DNA of 64,000 nucleotides. Origin: Sulfurimonas sp. HSL-1716. Its GTDB lineage: Bacteria; Campylobacterota; Campylobacteria; Campylobacterales; Sulfurimonadaceae. The notes under the pieces are model-generated. The model saw nothing but the letters and a program-made list of their open reading frames with translations, ran no database searches and was not told the origin of the DNA. Below are positions 1 through 8,432 of the stretch, in pieces (within the stretch, counting starts at the first letter, position 1; each line of letters starts with the position of its first letter). The DNA is taken from the NCBI RefSeq assembly GCF_039645975.1, contig NZ_CP147918.1, positions 1,550,001 to 1,614,000 on the forward strand. The letters run 5' to 3'. The translations under genes and the position numbers were made by a program.

Positions 1-204
1 CGTTGCATAATGAACCAGCGCTTTGAACATAAACGTGTTTTTGTTCGTATAAGAGATCTCCTCTTTTTGGCCTTCGCGGCTTTCCATGTAGAGCTTAACC
101 TCTTTTACGCCGCTTGTATCTACATCACCGAGTTTTTCGACGACTTTCTCATCCGCAATTGTATTTCCCATATCTGCAGGGAAGTGGAAACCTAAAATAA
201 ACAT
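1..204 (-). CDS. Small protein downstream of nifH, C-terminus cut off by window edge
   Basis: The first 68 codons of a minus-strand gene, starting at an ATG with a clear AAGGAG site about 7 bases upstream; the rest lies outside the window. The protein begins MFILGFHFPADMGNTIADEK and is mostly hydrophilic after a short hydrophobic start. It lies 95 bases after nifH on the same strand, so it is probably co-transcribed with it. It is not NifD, whose N-terminus is different. I do not recognise the family, and nif association rests on position only. Confidence 0.7.
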   Translation of the reverse strand, partial: MFILGFHFPADMGNTIADEKVVEKLGDVDTSGVKEVKLYMESREGQKEEISYTNKNTFMFKALVHYAT

Positions 205-299
205 AATAATTCTCCTTCTTTGTCTTTTATAGTTTTCTTTTCATTACAAAATATGCCGTTGAAGCCAAGCCTCAGCAGCAAACTCACACATCTTCTGTT

Positions 300-1235
<936 letters not shown>

Positions 1236-1286
1236 TTAACCGATAAACGGCTCTTTGAAGGTATTTATGTATTTCACTTAGGTCAA

Positions 1287-1302
1287 TGCATCCGTCATTC
1301 TC
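1287..1302 (-). promoter_or_regulatory. Imperfect sigma-54-like site upstream of nifH
   Basis: On the minus strand GAGAATGACGGATGCA has AG-N10-GC spacing and shares 10 defined positions with the TAGAACg-N4-ATGCA sites found elsewhere in this nif island. A start about 12 bases past the GC would leave a leader of roughly 70 bases to the nifH ATG, like that of nifB. It is weaker than the other sites because the C of TAGAAC is T and the first T is G. Confidence 0.35.
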
Positions 1303-1322
1303 GATTTTTGGTACAAAAAAAA

Positions 1323-1409
1323 CCTACAAAAGCGCTTTATTCCTACAAAGCGCGTAAATGCCGACAAATTTGTTAGAACGATATATGCAAAAAAGCGGTT
1401 TTTGTAGAA
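1323..1409. repeat. Repeated CCTACAAA-GCGC boxes in the nifH upstream region
   Basis: Two direct copies of CCTACAAA(a)GCGC start at 1323 and 1342, 19 bases apart. A related inverted copy (GCGGTTTTTGTAG read on the plus strand) lies at 1394-1406. Between them, at 1362-1373, is CGACAAATTTGT with a perfect 10-base palindrome. The arrangement suggests regulator binding sites for nifH; no known consensus is assigned. Confidence 0.35.
1374..1389 (+). promoter_or_regulatory. TAGAAC-N5-ATGCA site pointing away from nifH
   Basis: TAGAACGATATATGCA matches the island-wide motif perfectly, but it lies on the plus strand between divergently facing nothing: nifH and the LRR gene are both on the minus strand. 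If it is a promoter it would make a transcript antisense to the LRR/GNAT gene from about 1401. It may instead be a bound but unproductive site, or part of the nifH control region. Confidence 0.4.
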
Positions 1410-1416
1410 AAACAGA

Positions 1417-2931
1417 TCACGCAGAAGATGAAACCGTATAGTGGTAGATATTGAGATGCGTCTTTTTAAAGCCGCGTCTGCTGTAAAACTGCAGCGCGTT
1501 TTTGTTGTCCACATCGGCTGCGAGCTGAATGCGTTTATAGCCGTACTCTACGGCCATACTTCTCATCTTGTTTATAAGACGGCTCCCCACACCCATCTTT
1601 CGGTACTCTTCATGCACCACAAGGTCTTCTATCTGACCGACGTAGTCGCCCTCGGCACTCGAGATGAGACGCTGCATCGTCACCATGCCGACGACTCTGC
1701 CTTCATATTTTGCCGCAAGCAGGTCGCTGCTCTCATGTTCAAAGAGCCGGGTGATCCCGGAGAGCTGTTTGTCGTAATCGATCGTAAAATCCGACTCTAT
1801 TGCAAACAATACACCGAGCAGTTCGGCCATTTGGGGCAGATCCTGTTTTATCGCTTTTTCTATGGTTATTCCTGTTTTCATATTCATATCGCATATCTCC
1901 GGGTTCAAAATGGTTATCACTTTTTTTGCTTCTTCGCCGAGCGGATTGCCGTTTACGTACAATATATTTAGATAAGAGAGATTTGCCAAAGTGTCGGGCA
2001 GCTCTTTTATCTTGTTGCCGTCGATATCCAGCTCTTGCAGCCGTATATATCTGCCTATCTCTTTTGGGATCGTCTCTATCTCGTTAGAGGAAAAGCATAA
2101 AAGTTCCAGATTTTCAGAAGCAGGCAGCAAAAGCTCGCGCAGTCCGCAGCCCTCGCAAGAAAGCTCTTTTAAACAGGGTGCAAAGCCGTCATCGATGTCC
2201 AGTATCTCAAACGGATTGTCGTCAAGGATCAGGCTTTCAAGAGACACGAGAGAGCCAAGATGCAAAGATGCAAGCAGGTTCGAACTCAGATCGACGCGCT
2301 CTACGTCCAGTGCAAAAAAGGCAGCATCTATCTTTTCTATCCTGTTATGCGATGCTGCGAACTCCTCTATGGACGACAGTTCTTTGACTGTTTGGGGTAT
2401 CTCTTTTATGATGTTGTCGCTGATATCGAGTCTCTGGACTTTTTTTAGCATCGAAAAGACACCGCTCATGTCATGCAGCAGATTTGACGAAAGGTTCAGC
2501 GTACGGATCTCATTATTTGAGGCAAAACAGCCGTCTACGCATTTTAAGGCATTGCCGCTTAGATCGAGAACTCTTAGATATTCACACTCTTGTAATATCG
2601 ATACGTCGCTTAACTTGTTGGAGCTCACATTGATGGAGCGAAGGTTTATATCTCTGAGTACAAAAGGCAGCGCCTTAAAACTGTTTCTGCGCAGGTTGAG
2701 ATTGACAAGTCTGCTTAGTTTACGCATCGAATCGGGCAAAGAGTCCAGCTTGTTGTTTGAGAGGTTCAGCGCATTTAAGTTTCTCAGCAGACCGATCTCT
2801 TCGGGCAGCTTTGCTATCTTGCGTCCGCTGAGATCGAGCCTGTTGATCTCTGCGAGCGACCCGATCTTCTCATCGACGGCACCAAGCGATACCAACCAGT
2901 TTTTGAGTCTCTGTTCTTTGCTACTCATCAT
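1417..2931 (-). CDS. Leucine-rich-repeat protein fused to a GNAT acetyltransferase
   Basis: A 504-residue fusion. Residues about 27-335 are a run of 22-24-residue leucine-rich repeats (LxxLxLSxNxL type). Residues about 353-500 form a GNAT domain with the acetyl-CoA loop RKMGVGSRL near 444-452 and a typical NALQFYSRRGF ending. No signal peptide, so cytoplasmic. I chose the ATG at 2931 because GAAGGAG lies 6 bases before it; a GTG at 2946 would sit on that SD. The start overlaps the stop of the preceding gene, so it is the last gene of the nifB operon. LRR domains bind proteins, which suggests a targeted protein acetylase; the substrate is unknown. Confidence 0.85.
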   Translation of the reverse strand: MMSSKEQRLKNWLVSLGAVDEKIGSLAEINRLDLSGRKIAKLPEEIGLLRNLNALNLSNNKLDSLPDSMRKLSRLVNLNLRRNSFKALPFVLRDINLRSINVSSNKLSDVSILQECEYLRVLDLSGNALKCVDGCFASNNEIRTLNLSSNLLHDMSGVFSMLKKVQRLDISDNIIKEIPQTVKELSSIEEFAASHNRIEKIDAAFFALDVERVDLSSNLLASLHLGSLVSLESLILDDNPFEILDIDDGFAPCLKELSCEGCGLRELLLPASENLELLCFSSNEIETIPKEIGRYIRLQELDIDGNKIKELPDTLANLSYLNILYVNGNPLGEEAKKVITILNPEICDMNMKTGITIEKAIKQDLPQMAELLGVLFAIESDFTIDYDKQLSGITRLFEHESSDLLAAKYEGRVVGMVTMQRLISSAEGDYVGQIEDLVVHEEYRKMGVGSRLINKMRSMAVEYGYKRIQLAADVDNKNALQFYSRRGFKKTHLNIYHYTVSSSA

Positions 2932-3199
2932 CGCCGGCTCCTTCACATAATCTTTTGATCCTCTCTAGTCTTTGTTCTATCAAGTAGGCGATCTCGTCAT
3001 AATCGTATCTGCCGTATCGATTCATATCATAAAGCTTCATAAGCACTGCTCTGCAGCAGCTTTTGTTGCATTCTGTCACAAGTTTTTTGGCTTTTTTAAA
3101 CGGGAGAGCCGTGTTTTGGAAGATATCGACCGCTTGGGCGACATTTTTTTGACCGCATTCACAGATCTCCATCTCAAGGATCTTTTGCTTCTCTTGCAT
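2921..3199 (-). CDS. Small cysteine-containing nif-operon protein
   Basis: 92 residues with two Cys pairs: CEC near residues 13-15 and a CNKSCC group near 44-49. The C-terminal half is helical and charged. SD AAAGGAG is well placed before the ATG. It sits between the DUF683 protein and the LRR/GNAT protein on the same strand, overlapping the latter's start. The Cys pattern could bind a metal or Fe-S cluster, but no family is recognised; nif linkage is by operon only. Confidence 0.75.
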   Translation of the reverse strand: MQEKQKILEMEICECGQKNVAQAVDIFQNTALPFKKAKKLVTECNKSCCRAVLMKLYDMNRYGRYDYDEIAYLIEQRLERIKRLCEGAGDDE

Positions 3200-3255
3200 A
3201 CGAAACTCCTTTTTTTGACGATGCTAAAAAAATGCGATGCCAGCCAAAGAATCCC

Positions 3256-3450
3256 TTACAGACCCTTTGCTTCTTTAAAGCTGTTTGCTTCTTCGACCGC
3301 GGCTTTTAGTTTTAGGCTGAGTTCTGGCATCCTGACATAATCCGTCCACAAAGTGTCCTCTACTATATCGTGTATCTCAGAAGCGATCTCGACCGCTATT
3401 CTCTTTAGCTTTGCCAGCTCTTTTTTATTTTCTTTTAGTTCTTCAGACAT
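3256..3450 (-). CDS. DUF683/CCE_0567-type small nitrogen-fixation protein
   Basis: 64 residues predicted to be two helices, with the pattern KKELAKLKRIAVEIASEIHD and then TDYVRMPELS. This resembles the small Rop-like helical-hairpin proteins (DUF683, CCE_0567 type) encoded near nifX/nifE/nifN in many diazotrophs. Their biochemical role is not established. SD AAGGAG lies 7 bases before the ATG. It is the fourth gene of the nifB transcription unit, 25 bases after the GNAT gene. Confidence 0.75.
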   Translation of the reverse strand: MSEELKENKKELAKLKRIAVEIASEIHDIVEDTLWTDYVRMPELSLKLKAAVEEANSFKEAKGL

Positions 3451-3475
3451 GTTCTTACTCCTTAAATCTTATTTT

Positions 3476-4300
3476 TTACAACGAAAACGCGTAGATGTTT
3501 TCAAAGTCGATCTCGGTCGTCACGCCTCGCGACATATGTACAAAGCGCTGTTTGCTTTGAAAATGATACTTTTCATACAGATCGACTACATGTTTGATGC
3601 CCAAAGGGACGTCTGCGACCACTCTTTTTAATCCCCTGAAGTACAGCACCCCGCGCATCATCTTCTCGGCTTCATCTTCGTGCCCTGCGCGGACCTGCCA
3701 AGGACCCAGGTAAACATTTCTTGCATTCACGATGCTTGAGTGCTGAAAACCGTTTGGCAAAGTCAGTTTAAGCGAACTGTTCCTATCCATTTCATCTAGT
3801 AAAAAGTCCATTCTATTCTCATGAAATGTCTCTTTGTCGATCGCAGAGATAACCGCTTCAAAGTTACTTCCGTCCAGCTCTTTGGCATGGGCATTGGTAA
3901 AGTTAAACGGAGGGACTTTTCCGACGTTTATATATCTTCCGACCTGCATCTTCTCCTCAAAACCGTAACCTTTGAAAAAGTCGACCAAATCCGGATTTGC
4001 ATGGATGTAAAGACAATCATATTCGTTCACTGCACCCAAAAGAGTCTCGAATAAACGGCGTCCGATCCCCTGTTTTTGATAGCTTGGTTTAACCATAAAA
4101 TACTTTATCATGGCAGAGTGCTCAAACTCTATGGCCATAACCGCACCTACGAGTTTACCGTTGTCGTATGCACCGTAACACAAATGCGGCGAGTGCATCA
4201 TCATCAGCTTGACATGATAGCCGTCAAGCAACCAGCCTACCTCTTCTGACATGCTTACAAATTCGGCAACATCGATGAATTTAAGCCATCCTATAAACAT
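3476..4300 (-). CDS. GNAT-family acetyltransferase in the nifB operon
   Basis: 274 residues. Residues about 1-135 form a GNAT fold with the acetyl-CoA-binding YQKQGIGRRLF near 95-105 and a DLVDFFKGYGFE ending. The C-terminal half is the second GNAT-like domain found in two-domain acetyltransferases (YitH/Acetyltransf_18 type). It overlaps the end of nifV by 10 bases (translationally coupled) and precedes the DUF683 gene, so it is made with nif proteins. With the LRR/GNAT protein it makes two acetyltransferases in one nif operon. Substrate unknown. Confidence 0.85.
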   Translation of the reverse strand: MFIGWLKFIDVAEFVSMSEEVGWLLDGYHVKLMMMHSPHLCYGAYDNGKLVGAVMAIEFEHSAMIKYFMVKPSYQKQGIGRRLFETLLGAVNEYDCLYIHANPDLVDFFKGYGFEEKMQVGRYINVGKVPPFNFTNAHAKELDGSNFEAVISAIDKETFHENRMDFLLDEMDRNSSLKLTLPNGFQHSSIVNARNVYLGPWQVRAGHEDEAEKMMRGVLYFRGLKRVVADVPLGIKHVVDLYEKYHFQSKQRFVHMSRGVTTEIDFENIYAFSL

Positions 4301-5403
4301 AGGCTTTCCCTGTAAAGAGTGACAAGCTCGGCATCATCTAAGACTCTTTTTCTGGATGTAACTATATCACGGATACGTGGCAGCAATAGTGCCAATGTCG
4401 ATCTTTCCGCATTAATGCCGAGCTGTTTGAGATGGTACAAAATTGTTCCCGTCCCCGAGTGCTTTCCTATGGGAAACTCTCTTGAAGAACCGACCTCTTC
4501 AGCTTCAAAAGGCTCATACGACTTAGAGTTTTTCATCATACCGTCCGCATGAACTCCGCTTTCATGGGCAAATATTCTCTCACCTACGATCGGCGCACTA
4601 GGAGAGAGAGTCATTCCTGCCGCATTTGCGACTAAAAGCGCAAGATTGCGCATACCCAGCGTGTCTATAGGACGGGTTTGTCCGTAAAGATGTTTGAGCG
4701 CCATCGAGATCTGCTCGAACGATGCGTTGCCCGCTCGCTCTCCTAGACCTATGACCGTCGTATTGACGCTTAGGGCACCTGCATCCAAACCGCTGAGCGC
4801 ATTGGCATTTGCCAAACCGAAATCGTTGTGAGTGTGCATCTCTATAGGAAGAATATCCGCAGAAACCAGTTCACGTATATCGTTATAAATCTGCATCGGG
4901 GTCATGATGCCTACCGTATCACAGTAGCGAAAGCGATCAGCCCCGAGTTCGCGCCCAAGTCTCATAACCTCTTTCATAAAAGAGAGAGAACCGCGCGAGC
5001 TGTCCTCTCCTCCGATACAAACATAGACACCTTCGGCTTTTGCTACTTTGATGACATTTTCAAGTTCACGCAGCATAGCATCTTTGTTGCCGCCGAACTT
5101 CACATCTATTAAAATATCCGAAATGGGAATAGAAAGATCAACTGCTTTAACACCACAGCTAAGTGACGCTTCCAGGTCACTCATCTTTGCACGGTTCCAA
5201 GTCATCATGCATACGTCCAAACCAAGAGAGAGCAGCTCTTTGATATCTTCTTGCTCTTTGCTTCCCATAGCAGCGATACCGATCTCCAGTTCATCGGCAC
5301 CGCAGGCTACGAGCGCTTTGGCAATGGTAAGCTTCTCCTCTGTATTAAACGCTACGTAGGGAGCCTGTTCACCGTCGCGAAGAGTCGTGTCATTGATAAG
5401 CAT
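4291..5403 (-). CDS. nifV: Homocitrate synthase NifV
   Basis: Condenses acetyl-CoA with 2-oxoglutarate to make R-homocitrate, the organic ligand of FeMo-cofactor. The 370-residue TIM-barrel protein has the HMGL-like N-terminal motif DTTLRDGEQAP (residues 5-15) with catalytic Arg9, and metal ligands H190 and H192 in MHTHNDFGLANAN. It begins 4 bases after nifB and is followed by an overlapping GNAT gene. Isopropylmalate synthase is the main alternative; the length of about 370 and the nifB neighbour favour NifV. Confidence 0.95.
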   Translation of the reverse strand: MLINDTTLRDGEQAPYVAFNTEEKLTIAKALVACGADELEIGIAAMGSKEQEDIKELLSLGLDVCMMTWNRAKMSDLEASLSCGVKAVDLSIPISDILIDVKFGGNKDAMLRELENVIKVAKAEGVYVCIGGEDSSRGSLSFMKEVMRLGRELGADRFRYCDTVGIMTPMQIYNDIRELVSADILPIEMHTHNDFGLANANALSGLDAGALSVNTTVIGLGERAGNASFEQISMALKHLYGQTRPIDTLGMRNLALLVANAAGMTLSPSAPIVGERIFAHESGVHADGMMKNSKSYEPFEAEEVGSSREFPIGKHSGTGTILYHLKQLGINAERSTLALLLPRIRDIVTSRKRVLDDAELVTLYRESLCL

Positions 5404-5407
5404 CTTG

Positions 5408-6826
5408 TCAATTCCCTTCCATCTCTTCGGAGAGGTTAAAGTATTTTCTCGCCGCTTTTAAAACAGAAACCTCAATCGGCTCGTAAGCGTAGCTTTGATC
5501 TGCAGCGATTCCGGCTTTAGCCAGATCGTCTTGCGGGCATCCGCCGATCTTTGCTGTAAGGATGAGTTTTACATCTTTGAGTTTTTCAAGGATAGGGTCC
5601 ATAGGGTTTGCACCGTCCGGTCCCGCACAGTATTCATAATCGAGTTTTCTATGGTGAACGAAGCGGATACCTTTGTCACCCGCTTCATAGATAAGAAACT
5701 CTCTGACTGAGCCGAAATGCTGGTTTATCATCCCCTCGCCTGCAGTCGTGACCGCTACAAGGACAGTATTGCCGTCAGAGCTGAGTTCCTCTTTTTCTTT
5801 ACGCACGCGTTCGTTTGCCTGATCCAAGAAAAATCTAAATTTTTCGATCTTTGCCTGTGCTTCTTGACGTCCCTGCAGATCGTACTTAGTCTGTAGTTCA
5901 TCAAAATTCATCTCGTTAAAAGCCGCTTTTGTGAACTCCTGTCCTCTGTCCTCGCCGATAAGGCCCACGGCATCCGCACGGCATTGGCGGCAGTGCTGCA
6001 TAAGTTTCATGTCCATTCCGCATGCTTCTTGTACTTCCATCTGCTGCTGATCGGTCGCGCTTGGTACGCCTGCGAGCCCAAATGCAGTACCGTGTTCAGG
6101 CTCGGAGATGATAGGCATGATGTTATGCAAAAACACACCGATCTCTTTGAGCTTTTTAGAGACTTCAGGAAGGTGTTTGTCGTTGATGCCGGGGATCAAA
6201 ACAGAGTTGGCTTTGATAAGTATCCCTTTTTCGACACACTTTTTCATCCCTTCAAGCTGACGTTCTAAAAGGATCTGCGCCGCTTCTTTACCGTAGTATC
6301 TTTTATTGTTGTAAAAGATCCAAGGATATATTTGCGAACCGATCTCACCTGTTTCGTCCACGCTGTTGATAGTGACGGTGACATGGTCTATGTTGTACTT
6401 GACCATCTCATCTACATATTGAGGCAGTTCAAGCCCGTTTGTTGAAAGACACAGTTTTAAGTCAGGCGCATAATCACGTACCAACTCAAATGTCTCGAAT
6501 GTCTTTTGAGGGTTAGCAAGTGCGTCACCGGGTCCCGCTATGCCCAAAACGCTTAAACGCTGTACCTCGCCGCCGACAAACAAGACTTTTTTCGCAGCTT
6601 CTTTGGGAGTAAGCCTTTCGCTTGTGACACCGGGACGGCTTTCGTTCGAACAGTCGTATTTTCTGTTACAGTAGTTGCACTGGATATTACATGCAGGGGC
6701 GACCGCTACGTGAATGCGGGCATAATGATGATGTGCGCCTTCTGAATAACACGGGTGGTTGTGTATCTTCTGGCGAATATCTTCGGGCATAAAGTTTTCA
6801 GCAGGATTGTTTGAGCAACAACTCAT
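5408..6826 (-). CDS. nifB: FeMo-cofactor radical SAM enzyme NifB
   Basis: Builds NifB-co, the [8Fe-9S-C] precursor of FeMo-cofactor, with radical SAM chemistry. The 472-residue protein has the radical SAM triad C46-x3-C50-x2-C53 in ACNIQCNYCNRKYDC. From about residue 350 it has a C-terminal NifX-like domain beginning VLVAVTTAGEGMINQHFG. ATG start with SD AAGGAG. It is the first gene of a minus-strand operon running to the LRR/GNAT gene, driven by the TAGAAC-N5-TGCA site at 6908-6923. Confidence 0.97.
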   Translation of the reverse strand: MSCCSNNPAENFMPEDIRQKIHNHPCYSEGAHHHYARIHVAVAPACNIQCNYCNRKYDCSNESRPGVTSERLTPKEAAKKVLFVGGEVQRLSVLGIAGPGDALANPQKTFETFELVRDYAPDLKLCLSTNGLELPQYVDEMVKYNIDHVTVTINSVDETGEIGSQIYPWIFYNNKRYYGKEAAQILLERQLEGMKKCVEKGILIKANSVLIPGINDKHLPEVSKKLKEIGVFLHNIMPIISEPEHGTAFGLAGVPSATDQQQMEVQEACGMDMKLMQHCRQCRADAVGLIGEDRGQEFTKAAFNEMNFDELQTKYDLQGRQEAQAKIEKFRFFLDQANERVRKEKEELSSDGNTVLVAVTTAGEGMINQHFGSVREFLIYEAGDKGIRFVHHRKLDYEYCAGPDGANPMDPILEKLKDVKLILTAKIGGCPQDDLAKAGIAADQSYAYEPIEVSVLKAARKYFNLSEEMEGN

Positions 6827-6907
6827 TTTAGCTCCTTATTTGACTATTGTTAGGAATTCAAATGATCTCGCACACGAAAGCTATAATCATTTACTAAAAT
6901 GAGATTA

Positions 6908-6923
6908 TGCAATTGACGTTCTA
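6908..6923 (-). promoter_or_regulatory. Sigma-54-like promoter of the nifB operon
   Basis: On the minus strand TAGAACGTCAATTGCA: -24-like TAGAAC, -12-like TTGCA, AG-N10-GC spacing. The predicted start near 6896 gives a leader of about 70 bases before nifB. Same architecture as the sites at 7834, 11105, 19458, 21750 and 21764. Confidence 0.65.
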
Positions 6924-6952
6924 GCACTATCTTTGATATTGAAACAAAAAAA

Positions 6953-6964
6953 CGACAATTTTGT
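6953..6964. promoter_or_regulatory. CGACAATTTTGT element upstream of the nifB promoter
   Basis: A partly palindromic box (ACA-ATTT-TGT core) that ends 29 bases upstream of the -24-like element of the nifB site. Similar boxes lie at 1362-1373 before nifH and at 19501-19512 before a ferredoxin gene. Possible activator binding site; it does not fit the TGT-N10-ACA NifA consensus. Confidence 0.3.
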
Positions 6965-6994
6965 ATGTTTAAAAATTTATTTGAGAAGGAAAGC

Positions 6995-7720
6995 TCACTC
7001 CTCTTTATCAAATTCGTCAAGCTGTTTTTGATACTCTTGCTGCTCTTTCTTTTTAAGCTCCGCTTCGCTCATCATCATCACTTTAAGCTTTTTTACGAGA
7101 AATGTTCTGTCGGGAAGTTTTGTCATGTAAGCATATCCGCCGTAGATCATCCCTGTAAAGGTGACGACAACTATAAATTTTTGTAAAAGAGAGAATCTTT
7201 GAACAGGCTCTTTTATCCTCATTTCACATACGCCGCCCGGGCAGTGGCTTGCTTTTTCTCTTCTGATGACACTAAATATCTTACAACCAAGGCAGATAGA
7301 AAAAGCAGCCTCTAAAAAAAGTAAAGCCATACAGATGAGACAGACAAGGACTTTAATGGGATTTGGCTGAAAATCTATGACAAGGTAGTAAAACATGGGC
7401 CATGCAATAATCATCCCAAGCAGCCAGGCGAAACGTTTTTGTTCGGCTCCGACATATTCGGGTGTCTGATTCTGCACAAAAAAACGACCGATCAGCAGGC
7501 TAGGCGCATACTTCGGTTTGATGACACGGATGGTAAAATCGAGCGCAAAAAAGCTCACGAAGTACTCTGAAAAAACCGCCGTTCCAAGCATAACGCCGTT
7601 GGTAAGTCCTAAAAACGCTCCTACAAAAAGTATGCCCGCCGCAGCCCTGGCTTCTCTTTCATTCAAAACTCTTACGTCATATCCCGCAACTTTTTCACCG
7701 TATGCAAATAACTCTTTCAT
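6995..7720 (-). CDS. DUF4395 integral membrane protein
   Basis: 241 residues with about four to five hydrophobic helices in residues 25-150 and 175-200, the DUF4395 hallmark CLGC near residue 146, a CPGGVC Cys pair near 165, and a charged C-terminal tail rich in E, K and Q. DUF4395 proteins are inner-membrane proteins of unknown function, sometimes found with thiol/sulfur metabolism genes. SD GAGGA precedes the ATG. It is separated from nifB by the nifB promoter and has its own -10-like TATAAT upstream, so it may not belong to the nif regulon. Confidence 0.8.
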   Translation of the reverse strand: MKELFAYGEKVAGYDVRVLNEREARAAAGILFVGAFLGLTNGVMLGTAVFSEYFVSFFALDFTIRVIKPKYAPSLLIGRFFVQNQTPEYVGAEQKRFAWLLGMIIAWPMFYYLVIDFQPNPIKVLVCLICMALLFLEAAFSICLGCKIFSVIRREKASHCPGGVCEMRIKEPVQRFSLLQKFIVVVTFTGMIYGGYAYMTKLPDRTFLVKKLKVMMMSEAELKKKEQQEYQKQLDEFDKEE

Positions 7721-7756
7721 TACCGTCCTCTACCAATATCACTTTTTTATCACAAA

Positions 7757-7762
7757 ATTATA
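7757..7762 (-). promoter_or_regulatory. Probable -10 box for the DUF4395 gene
   Basis: TATAAT on the minus strand, 37 bases before the ATG at 7720, in a very A/T-rich stretch. No good -35 hexamer can be fixed. Confidence 0.35.
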
Positions 7763-7833
7763 GCTTTTTTTTTATTTGAAATATAGTTTCATTAAACATC
7801 AAATACAAATGTCAGACTCAATGAACATCCATC

Positions 7834-7849
7834 TAGAACGCTATATGCA
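7834..7849 (+). promoter_or_regulatory. Sigma-54-like promoter of the Tpx-like/SIR2-like/clpP/clpX operon
   Basis: TAGAACGCTATATGCA, AG-N10-GC spacing. The predicted start near 7860 leaves about 20 bases to the ATG at 7881. It differs from the nifH-proximal site at 1374 at only one of 16 positions. Confidence 0.65.
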
Positions 7850-7880
7850 AATACTTGGCTAATTATATAAAGTACAGTCT

Positions 7881-8432
7881 ATGAAGACGATAAAAAAGTC
7901 TTTTAAAGGAGCTCACTTGCAGATAAAGTACGGCACATACACGATGCGTCTTGATGAGATGCCTCTTGACATCGGTTATGCATCCGACAAGGTCGGTGTA
8001 AAAGGTAAAAACGGCAAAGAACACACCATCGGCGGGCAAAACGGAAAGACTCAGCTCATCATCACTGCGCCTTTCATAGACGAAAATCTTTTAAAAGAGC
8101 TTCGGGAGATGGAAGCCTCGCTGCCAAACACAGCAGAGCATGAGGTCACGGCCTCACTTGTACTGGCACATGAACTAAAAAACGATTTGGCCCTTGCAAA
8201 ATTCAAGCAGTATACAGACAAAAAAGAGGAGTTCGGCGATCTCTACGGTGTCAGGCTCAGCGGCGAACCCTACGAAAGAGAGCTTACAAAAGCTGTCTTT
8301 CTTATCTCAAAAGACGGCGCGCTTTTTTATGACGAGATCGCAAAAGACCTGAGCGAGAGATTCGACCAAGAGACGCTTATGAGAAAAATATACGCAGCAC
8401 AAACCTGTTATACGGGTAAAGGATGCCACTAA
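7881..8432 (+). CDS. Thiol-peroxidase-like (redoxin fold) protein lacking the catalytic cysteines
   Basis: 183 residues. From about residue 25 the order of motifs follows thiol peroxidase (Tpx): a strand before the active site (QLIITAPFID), LVLAHEL, then FGDLYGVRL and AVFLISKDGALFYDEI. The position of the peroxidatic Cys in Tpx (DTGVC) is here DENLL (residues 67-71), and the resolving-Cys segment is AKFKQY. The only cysteines are Cys176 and Cys182 at the extreme C-terminus (CX5C). It is probably not a normal peroxidase. An in-frame TTG at 7917 has a better SD (AAAGGAG) than the ATG at 7881. First gene of the operon with clpP/clpX. Confidence 0.75.
   Translation: MKTIKKSFKGAHLQIKYGTYTMRLDEMPLDIGYASDKVGVKGKNGKEHTIGGQNGKTQLIITAPFIDENLLKELREMEASLPNTAEHEVTASLVLAHELKNDLALAKFKQYTDKKEEFGDLYGVRLSGEPYERELTKAVFLISKDGALFYDEIAKDLSERFDQETLMRKIYAAQTCYTGKGCH

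Noticed and set aside
1390-1416. Small RNA from the plus-strand site at 1374
   Set aside because: No terminator hairpin follows before the LRR gene's 3' end; kept only as an open question in the nifH finding.
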